Below, in pieces: positions 1-4,638 of a stretch of DNA of 9,068 nucleotides. The notes beneath the pieces were generated by a model that was not told the DNA's origin, searched no databases, and saw nothing but the letters and a program-made list of their open reading frames with translations. The stretch comes from Prevotellaceae bacterium (lineage in GTDB: Bacteria > Bacteroidota > Bacteroidia > Bacteroidales > UBA932). Position numbers and translations under genes: made by a program. The stretch spans positions 1-9,068 of the forward strand of contig JAIRXY010000267.1 in assembly GCA_031268055.1 (NCBI GenBank). Direction: 5' to 3'. Positions within the stretch are counted from its first letter, which is position 1. The number at the start of each line of letters is the position of its first letter.

Positions 1-152
1 TACCAAACAACATATCAGCAAGAAACGTTTCATTCGAGACGGTACACGAAATTTATTTTGTACTTCAAAAAAAGCTACCTGCTTAATTTACTTGAGGTAA
101 CAATGCGGCGCGAAATACATGGAATTTTTTACAGAACTTTATATACGTACTC

Positions 153-199
153 TACTCATAATTACACAGCTACTCATAATGTTACTCATAATTACACAG
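153..199. repeat. Short direct repeats, TACTCATAAT x3
   Basis: The 10-mer TACTCATAAT occurs at 153-162, 171-180 and 183-192. The first and third copies extend to a 17-mer, TACTCATAATTACACAG (153-169 and 183-199). Spacings are 18 and 12 bp, so this is a small irregular direct-repeat cluster in AT-rich DNA. No gene starts nearby on the + strand, so an operator role is unsupported; replication slippage would explain it equally well. Confidence 0.75.
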
Positions 200-259
200 A
201 GAGACACAGAGCACAAGCTACTTTTTTTTGTCGACACGGGCTGCAAGTTGGGGTGTTCG

Positions 260-457
260 ACCGCCTGCGGCGGTGAGGACGGCAACTGGCGCTCTGTTGT
301 ACCCTAACAGGGTTTAAAACCCTGTTAGGGTATTCCGTCTCCACCCAAATTACGACAACAAAAATATTTCGGGGCTTCGCCCCTCCGGTGAGGGTGGGGC
401 GTTCCGTAAACCCGACGTTGCACGTCGGGCTACCAAGATGCAACCCGTTCCGGGTTG
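260..457. repeat. Cluster of tight hairpins, REP-like
   Basis: Successive inverted repeats with very short loops lie within 200 bp: ACCGCC/GGCGGT with loop TGC (260-274); a 16-bp arm palindrome (300-332, listed separately); GGGGC/GCCCC with loop TTC (371-383), which competes with CCCTC/GAGGG (381-394); CCCGACGT/ACGTCGGG with loop TGC (411-429); and CAACCCG/CGGGTTG with loop TTC (441-457). The arm sequences differ, but the design (GC-rich stem, mostly 3-nt loop) recurs. This resembles a composite of repetitive extragenic palindromes. No transposase of the REP-associated (RAYT) type is present in the window. A transcription-terminating role for the minus-strand genes is possible, but no T-run follows any stem on that strand. 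Confidence 0.65.
300..332. repeat. Near-perfect 16-bp-arm palindrome
   Basis: The left arm TACCCTAACAGGGTTT (300-315) is exactly the reverse complement of the right arm AAACCCTGTTAGGGTA (317-332), with a single A between them. Each arm also carries an internal CCCT...AGGG-type symmetry (CCCTaaCAGGG), so the element is nested. Its TAACAGGGTT core (305-314) recurs at 4302-4311 in the leader of the histidine kinase gene. It could form a strong cruciform or RNA hairpin; the function is unknown. Confidence 0.85.
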
Positions 458-510
458 ACAGCCAGCATGATATAGAATACCGAGCAGCAACCCGCGCCCG
501 CGGTGCACAA

Positions 511-534
511 GCAAACAAGCAAACAAGCAAACAA
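511..534. repeat. Tandem octanucleotide (GCAAACAA)x3
   Basis: Three exact copies of GCAAACAA run head to tail, flanked by degenerate copies (GCACAA at 505-510 and GCAGCAAGCAAG at 535-546). The tract ends about 25 bp past the stop codon of the GH16-like gene, on the downstream side, so slippage would not change a known protein. It is a simple-sequence tract with no visible role. Confidence 0.85.
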
Positions 535-570
535 GCAGCAAGCAAGTACATGCATGCATCATACAAGCGC

Positions 571-1593
571 CTATGCAGGCGTTACGTCGTGGGGCTTGTA
601 TCCTCTCACCCAGCAAACCTCCAGAGCGGCGGGAGAAAAAAGTCTGGGATTGCCCGTTACACCCGACGAAAAAGCAATGTACACCGGCTCGTCGACAATG
701 TTGGGCGCAGAAAATAGCGTGACCCCGTTAATTTTCCAAATCATAACCTCCTTGCTCCACTCTATCGTTACAACGTATGGGGTATTTTGCTTTAGCAGGC
801 TCCGCTTCCATGTTTCTACGTGCTGCCGCTCGCCAGCCCCGTCGCTTTTTTCGGCAAATGCGCTAAATTCGATTTTGGAGCCAATGCGCAGCACGTTCAC
901 GTGCGGCAGCCTTTTTCCCGTCCCCAGCCACATGGAGTGGTACAGGCCTTTTTCCAGCCTGTGGAAGCAGATTTTTGCCTCCACCTTGCCATACTGCTGC
1001 ACGTGGCTCTGCGCGGTGCTAACAATCCCCGACGTGTACTTACGCTCTATCGGCGCAAAGCCTACTTGGTCGTTAAACCCTATCCCGCTGGCTTGCTCCC
1101 GCTTGACCAGAATTTTGAGCATATTGCCGCCCACAGCAAGGTTTCCGCCGTTGGTGTATAGGTGATTTTCGTCAGATGGCGAGTACATGATTTCGGTAGC
1201 CGCTCCAATCAGCGCCGGACGAGGCGTCCACTTGGCGTTGTTCAGCTCCGTGCCAGCAAAAGTATCTTCAAAAGTCAGCTCCCAGCGCAGAATTTCGTGA
1301 AAGCTGTTTGACGACCTCTGAAGCTTGAAGAAATCCAACACTTCCGCCGATTTGCGCAGGCGCGCAAACTCCTTCTTCATCGCTTTCCACTTCTTTTTTG
1401 AAAGCCCGCTTTGCCGTCGAGGGGTGGCTATTTGTATCGCCAGCTCTTGGTACCGCAGCAGGTTGGGTGTTTGCTTTAGCGAAATGTATTTTGCGTATTT
1501 TTTTTCGAGCGCAGCACAGCGCGCCTCATACTTTGAGGTATTTGTAATTCCACCAGCGAGGTGAAACCTTAACCGTTTAAAAAAGCCAGCCAT
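571..1593 (-). CDS. GH16-fold protein, probably catalytically inactive
   Basis: The 340-residue product has two parts. Residues 1-100 are basic and look helical (KYEARCAALEKKY near 21-33, a Lys-rich segment at 66-74). Residues about 104-333 read as a GH16/concanavalin-like beta-sandwich: WELTFEDTFAG...KWTP (104-124), YTSGIVSTAQSHVQQYGKVEAKI (186-208), MWLGTGK (221-227), VTIEWSKEVMIWKING (275-290). Active GH16 enzymes carry E-x-D-x-x-E. The equivalent stretch here is K240-I-E-F-S-A245, so both catalytic Glu are replaced (Lys and Ala) and the central Asp is Glu. No signal peptide or lipobox is visible: the N-terminus MAGFFKRLRFHLAGG has no hydrophobic core. I infer a non-hydrolytic, possibly cytoplasmic protein. 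It lies 104 bp downstream of the response regulator on the same strand. The start is the first ATG; no Shine-Dalgarno is seen. A short stem (CGCCT/AGGCG, 568-581) overlaps the stop. Confidence 0.85.
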   Translation of the reverse strand: MAGFFKRLRFHLAGGITNTSKYEARCAALEKKYAKYISLKQTPNLLRYQELAIQIATPRRQSGLSKKKWKAMKKEFARLRKSAEVLDFFKLQRSSNSFHEILRWELTFEDTFAGTELNNAKWTPRPALIGAATEIMYSPSDENHLYTNGGNLAVGGNMLKILVKREQASGIGFNDQVGFAPIERKYTSGIVSTAQSHVQQYGKVEAKICFHRLEKGLYHSMWLGTGKRLPHVNVLRIGSKIEFSAFAEKSDGAGERQHVETWKRSLLKQNTPYVVTIEWSKEVMIWKINGVTLFSAPNIVDEPVYIAFSSGVTGNPRLFSPAALEVCWVRGYKPHDVTPA

Positions 1594-1626
1594 TGTTCAA
1601 CTAAAGTAATTTCAGATTACGGCAAT

Positions 1627-1662
1627 CCCCCTGCACCGTACCAAAAGGTAAGCGCAGAGGGG
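1627..1662. other. Imperfect stem-loop between regulator and GH16-like gene
   Basis: CCCC(C)TGC (1627-1634) pairs with GCAG-A-GGGG (1654-1662) with one bulged base. An inner TACC-AAAA-GGTA hairpin (1639-1650) sits inside it. It lies in the 104-bp gap after the response regulator stop. No T-run follows on the minus strand, so it is not a classical intrinsic terminator. It could still attenuate read-through into the GH16-like gene or stabilise an mRNA end. No good promoter for the GH16-like gene is visible in the gap; the nearest, TACCTTTTG, has the wrong spacing. Confidence 0.45.
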
Positions 1663-1697
1663 TTGACAGCTTGTAATATGCACAAGATACGGTAGGC

Positions 1698-2393
1698 TTA
1701 TCCAATCAGCTTGAAGCCCTTTCCGCGCACATTTATAATTTGTATCGACGGGTCTTCCTTGAGGAACTTGCGCAGCTTGGTAATGTAAACGTCCATGCTG
1801 CGAGCGTTGAAGTATGTGTCGTCGTTCCAGATTGTTTTGAGGGCAAAATTGCGGTCGAGCACAGCGTTTCGGTTGATGCAAAGCTGGCGCAGCAGCTCCG
1901 ATTCCTTTGCGGTTAGCTTTTGCTCATCTCCGCCTTCCTTCGTCAATGTTTGCTTGGTTGAGTTGAAAGTATACAACCCTATCTGGAATACATCCTGATT
2001 TTGCGATGAATTTTCGCCCCTCGTGCGGCGCAAAATAGCCTCAACGCGGAATAGAAGCTCTTCGATGCTAAAAGGTTTGGTCATGTAGTCGTCGGCGCCA
2101 GCGGCAAAACCTTCCAATACATCCTCCTTCACCGACTTTGCCGTTAGGAATAAGATGGGGACAACGCTGCTCAACATTCGAATTTCTTTGGCAAGCGTAA
2201 TACCGTCCTTTACGGGCATCATTACGTCCAAGATACAGATATCGTATCTTGCCCTTTGAAATCCGGAGAACGCGCGCTCTCCATTGGGGTAGAGGTCTAT
2301 CTCATAACCCTTAACTTGCATATACTCTTTCAGAAGCATGCCCAAGTTTTCATCATCTTCGGCTAATAAAATACGTGCTTTACTTTGTTCCAT
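1698..2393 (-). CDS. rprY: OmpR-family response regulator, RprY-like
   Basis: This 231-residue DNA-binding response regulator has the usual length for the OmpR/PhoB class. The receiver domain (about 6-121) shows the acidic pair D13/D14, the phosphoacceptor D56 in ILDVMMP, the switch residue T84 in LTAK, Y103, and the conserved K106 in TKPF. The C-terminal winged helix (about 137-231) ends in NVRGKGFKLIG, the typical final beta-hairpin. The segment LTAKESELLRQL with NARSMDVYITKLRKFL fits the recognition-helix region. It should bind DNA as a dimer after phosphorylation by the kinase encoded just upstream. The gene is 158 bp from the kinase stop. Its start is preceded by an A-rich leader with AGAAGAG four bases before the ATG, which is common in Bacteroidota. 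The symbol follows the Bacteroides RprX/RprY pair, judged by order and architecture; orthology is not proven. All key residues are present. Confidence 0.93.
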   Translation of the reverse strand: MEQSKARILLAEDDENLGMLLKEYMQVKGYEIDLYPNGERAFSGFQRARYDICILDVMMPVKDGITLAKEIRMLSSVVPILFLTAKSVKEDVLEGFAAGADDYMTKPFSIEELLFRVEAILRRTRGENSSQNQDVFQIGLYTFNSTKQTLTKEGGDEQKLTAKESELLRQLCINRNAVLDRNFALKTIWNDDTYFNARSMDVYITKLRKFLKEDPSIQIINVRGKGFKLIG

Positions 2394-2551
2394 AGCTCTT
2401 CTAATTTTTTTGTTTTTAATAATGGTAATTGTGAAACTAACTTTAGATTAAATATAATAGATTTTCTTCAATTAAACAAAAAACAAATGCTTCATTTTAT
2501 TGAGTAGAATAACCCTTGTCGTCGTTCAAAATAAATTGTCAGAATACAAAG
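2394..2551 (-). promoter_or_regulatory. Kinase-regulator gap with a weak promoter candidate
   Basis: This 158-bp AT-rich gap separates the kinase stop from the regulator start. The only Bacteroidetes-type -7 match on the minus strand is TAACTTTG (reverse complement of 2547-2554), which overlaps the kinase stop codon. No TTG lies 17-23 nt upstream of it, so it is weak. No hairpin with a T-run is visible, so read-through from the kinase promoter is the simpler expectation. The gap is long for a tightly coupled pair and may allow separate expression of the regulator. Confidence 0.3.
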
Positions 2552-4237
2552 TTAATAATTATTTACTGCTTTAACATTTCCGTTTGCATTTTTTAACGAT
2601 ATTGGAATCAAAATCTTGAATGTGCTTCCTTTTCCCAGCTCACTTTCCACCCAAATTTCGCCTCCATGCGCCTCTACAATTTTCTTTACATAGCTCAGCC
2701 CCAGCCCAAAACCTTTCACATCGTGCCTATTTCCGGTATGCACCCTGTAGAACTGCTCAAATATCCGGTTTTGGTCTTCTTTTGGTATTCCGATACCGTT
2801 ATCGTGCACCTGAATGAGCAATTTTCCCTCCATATTTTTTGTTTCCACCGCTATTGCAGGCTCATTTTTTGCATACTTGAGCGCGTTGTCAATGAGGTTT
2901 GCAAAGATGTTGGAAAAATGCACCTCATCGACCTCAATGGCGGCCTGCCCCGCGTTGAAGCTACAGGTTATTCCGGCGCCTGCGTTGCTGACCTGTAGGG
3001 CAAATCCATCTATCACTTTTCGCGCCAATGCGTGAAAATCAAGGCTCTTTTTGTTCAGGCGCAGGTGCCCGTGCTCAAACATCTCCAGCTGCAACGTACG
3101 CTCTACCAGCAGCGACAAGCGCCTTGTCTGCGAGAATATCATCCCGGAGAGGTAGGTGTAATTTTTTTTCTCAGCGGGCACATTCGGGTCGTTGAGCATT
3201 TCGGAGGCAAGCGTGATTGTCGCAATGGGCGTTTTTAGCTCATGCGTCATGTTGCTAACAAAATCGCTCCTCATCTGCGCCAGCTTGTTTTGCCTAAACA
3301 ACGCCCACAAAGCGCCGGCAAATACAGCGAGCACAATCACCAGCAGCGCCATTGACGTAAACAGCGTAGCCCCGATGGACAAAAAGATGTAGTACATCTT
3401 TCGGGGGAACGATACGCTGAGAAAGTAGCGCTCCGAGAGCAAATCGTTCGGAAAAAGCTGGCGTACGTATGCGTCTGCTTCCGGCATCAAGCCGCTTGTT
3501 TGCGTACCAAATAGCGGCTCGCCGCCGGCGTGGTACACCCCAAACTCAAAGTCGAGGTTCAAGCCTCGCTTGCGAAATTCTACCCTCATCAGCGAGTCGA
3601 GCTTTCGCTCCGATACGCGCTGCTCGATGGGGAGCTCTACGCTAATAATTTTCTCAACAATATTATCCACCAGCACCTTCTTATAGCTGAGCTTGTCGTC
3701 AATTTTCAGGTGGTCTGACGGCCTCCTTGGTTGGCTCTGCTGCTGCTGCCGCTGCTTGTCGACATCAAGCAGGATGGTGTTGAGCTGCCCTGCTACTATG
3801 GAATCATTAACGAGCGCAAATCGCTTGCTTACGGAGTTCGTATCGAACAAATCTACCATAATCAGCTGCTGCTCCTTGCGCAGCGAGCGAATCCCACTCC
3901 TGCTAATCTTGAAAATGGAGCCTGCGTTGGAGGCAACATCGTCTTTTCTCTGAAACGTAGCTGTTCCCTTGCTTTCGTCTTCTACCAAATTGTCGATTAT
4001 TTGGTAAGCGATTTCGTTTTTTTCCATGTCGTCCACCAGCTTGTCAAGCGTTGAGTTGACAAGGTTGTTGAACTCCCCTTCCTTTATTTTACGCGCCTCG
4101 CTTATCCAAAACAACTGAAAAACGACTAAACACAAAGCAGCAATCACAGCTGCGGCTCCAAGTATAGGTATCAATTTTTTTACCATACCCGCTGCTATAT
4201 AATTTTTTTTCTTTTTCTTTTTCCCTAATCTGCCCAT
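2552..4237 (-). CDS. rprX: Membrane sensor histidine kinase, RprX-like
   Basis: This 561-residue kinase has a membrane anchor (about 21-45), an extracytoplasmic sensor region (about 46-280), a second membrane helix (about 283-312) and a cytoplasmic kinase core joined directly, with no obvious HAMP domain. The H-box is SNMTHELKTPIA, with H332 the likely phosphorylated residue. The ATPase domain has the N-box NLIDNALKY (447-455), G1 DNGIGIP (479-485), F-box RIFEQFYR (491-498) and G2 GFGLGLSY (509-516). All are intact, so it should be active on the adjacent regulator. The sensor region matches no domain I recognise and contains a Gln-rich linker (KQRQQQQSQP, 161-170). The start is uncertain: the ATG at 4237 adds a Lys6 stretch coded by an A-rich tract (4203-4222), while the ATG at 4186 (M18) gives a more usual short lead into the first helix. 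A promoter lies at 4339-4368. The symbol rests on architecture and synteny. Confidence 0.92.
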   Translation of the reverse strand: MGRLGKKKKKKNYIAAGMVKKLIPILGAAAVIAALCLVVFQLFWISEARKIKEGEFNNLVNSTLDKLVDDMEKNEIAYQIIDNLVEDESKGTATFQRKDDVASNAGSIFKISRSGIRSLRKEQQLIMVDLFDTNSVSKRFALVNDSIVAGQLNTILLDVDKQRQQQQSQPRRPSDHLKIDDKLSYKKVLVDNIVEKIISVELPIEQRVSERKLDSLMRVEFRKRGLNLDFEFGVYHAGGEPLFGTQTSGLMPEADAYVRQLFPNDLLSERYFLSVSFPRKMYYIFLSIGATLFTSMALLVIVLAVFAGALWALFRQNKLAQMRSDFVSNMTHELKTPIATITLASEMLNDPNVPAEKKNYTYLSGMIFSQTRRLSLLVERTLQLEMFEHGHLRLNKKSLDFHALARKVIDGFALQVSNAGAGITCSFNAGQAAIEVDEVHFSNIFANLIDNALKYAKNEPAIAVETKNMEGKLLIQVHDNGIGIPKEDQNRIFEQFYRVHTGNRHDVKGFGLGLSYVKKIVEAHGGEIWVESELGKGSTFKILIPISLKNANGNVKAVNNY

Positions 4238-4270
4238 CCGCGAAGCTTACCTCTCTCTCCGCTGGCGCGA

Positions 4271-4295
4271 ACTCTATCACCTACACTCTATCACC
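4271..4295. repeat. 11-bp direct repeat in kinase leader
   Basis: ACTCTATCACC occurs at 4271-4281 and again at 4285-4295, spaced 14 bp start to start. On the transcribed strand this is GGTGATAGAGT twice, between the predicted promoter and the kinase start codon. Direct repeats of this size can be binding sites for OmpR-family regulators, which often bind as tandem dimers, so autoregulation is conceivable. That is inference; no second copy was noticed elsewhere in the window. Confidence 0.6.
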
Positions 4296-4297
4296 GT

Positions 4298-4316
4298 GGG
4301 GTAACAGGGTTGCCCC
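4298..4316. repeat. Small palindrome related to the 300-332 element
   Basis: GGGGTAAC (4298-4305) and GTTGCCCC (4309-4316) form an eight-position stem with one T/G mismatch and a 3-nt AGG loop. It shares the 10-base core TAACAGGGTT with the palindrome at 300-332 and has the same GC-rich, tiny-loop design as the cluster at 260-457. It lies in the predicted 5' untranslated leader of the kinase. On the + strand a T6 run follows eight bases later, but no + strand gene ends here, so a terminator call is not supported. Confidence 0.6.
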
Positions 4317-4338
4317 TACACAGATTTTTTGTACGCCG

Positions 4339-4368
4339 CAAAGATAATCATAATATTTATATACGCAA
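4339..4368 (-). promoter_or_regulatory. Bacteroidetes-type promoter for the kinase
   Basis: On the minus strand, TTG (complement of 4366-4368) is followed after 19 nt by TATCTTTG (complement of 4339-4346). This matches the Bacteroidetes primary sigma consensus, TTG at -33 and TAnnTTTG at -7, with accepted spacing of roughly 17-23 nt. Transcription would start near 4332, giving a leader of about 95 nt before the ATG at 4237 (about 145 nt if the ATG at 4186 is used). That leader holds the 4298-4316 palindrome and the 11-bp direct repeat. The site lies just after the stop of the giant Ig-repeat gene, so the two-component genes have their own start. Confidence 0.65.
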
Positions 4369-4377
4369 CCACCTTTT

Positions 4378-4638
4378 TTAGTACAACCTTGTTATCCACA
4401 ACGGGCCGTAAAGCTTGTGCTGCTTTCCATTTTCGTCTTTATACGTGAATATGTAGTAGTAAGTACCGTCGGGCAATCCGTCGCCGTTGAACTCGTTATA
4501 GTAGCCCTTTTTGGTATACACCATATTTCCTGTTCGGTTGAAAATGGTAAGCTCATTATCCGGATACGAAAGCGCAAATGGTATCTCAAAGCGATCGTTG
4601 AGGCCGTCGCTGTTGGGCGTGATGGTTGTTACATCAAT
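4378..4638 (-). other. T9SS type B sorting domain (CHU_C-like)
   Basis: Residues 1464-1549 of the visible frame contain ITPNSDGLNDRFEIP, then YPDNELTIFNRTGNMVYT, then FNGDGLPDGTYYYIFTY, ending GPLWITRLY. This is the signature order of the gliding-motility-associated C-terminal domain, the type B signal of the type IX secretion system. Where characterised, such domains direct export, often with a PorP/SprF-like partner; no such partner gene lies in the window. The domain has no Cys. Confidence 0.93.

Larger units (their letters stand above)
1..570. other. Gene-free region with repeats and hairpins
   Basis: No convincing gene lies between the left window edge and the end of the GH16-like gene at 571. 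Short reading frames exist on both strands, but their translations are low-complexity or are read straight through palindromes, and none has a recognisable domain. Composition is split: about 1-230 is AT-rich, and about 240-500 is GC-rich and full of inverted repeats. The features seen are a triplicated 10-mer (153-192), a series of tight hairpins (260-457), a small CCGCG/CGCGG inverted repeat (492-503), an octanucleotide tandem repeat (511-534) and a TGCATGCA palindrome (551-558). The stretch reads as intergenic DNA downstream of the minus-strand genes, decorated with repetitive elements. Confidence 0.7.

Noticed and set aside
58..276. Small + strand reading frame in the left gene-free region
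   Set aside because: The translation is dominated by the TACTCATAAT repeats (THNYTATHNVTHNYT) and then runs into a hairpin; no ribosome-binding or domain evidence.
511..534. Possible CRISPR repeats
   Set aside because: The units are 8 bp and contiguous, with no spacers and no cas genes; it is a simple tandem repeat.
192..616. Minus-strand reading frames of 124 and 88 codons (192-566 and 350-616)
   Set aside because: They are read straight through the hairpin cluster and the octanucleotide repeat; the translations are low-complexity Cys/Leu/Ala/Arg stretches.
503..1165. + strand reading frame of 220 codons
   Set aside because: It begins in the GCAAACAA tandem repeat and then runs antisense to the GH16-like gene.
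571..1593. Active secreted GH16 glucanase
   Set aside because: Both catalytic Glu positions are replaced and no signal peptide or lipobox is visible.
1698..4237. Hybrid two-component or SusC/D-type polysaccharide utilisation locus
   Set aside because: The kinase and regulator are separate classical proteins, and no SusC, SusD or active glycosidase is present; the GH16-like gene alone is not enough.
4298..4330. Intrinsic terminator on the + strand (hairpin followed by T6)
   Set aside because: No + strand gene ends here, the T-run is eight bases from the stem, and the stem has a mismatch; it fits better as a repeat element in the kinase leader.
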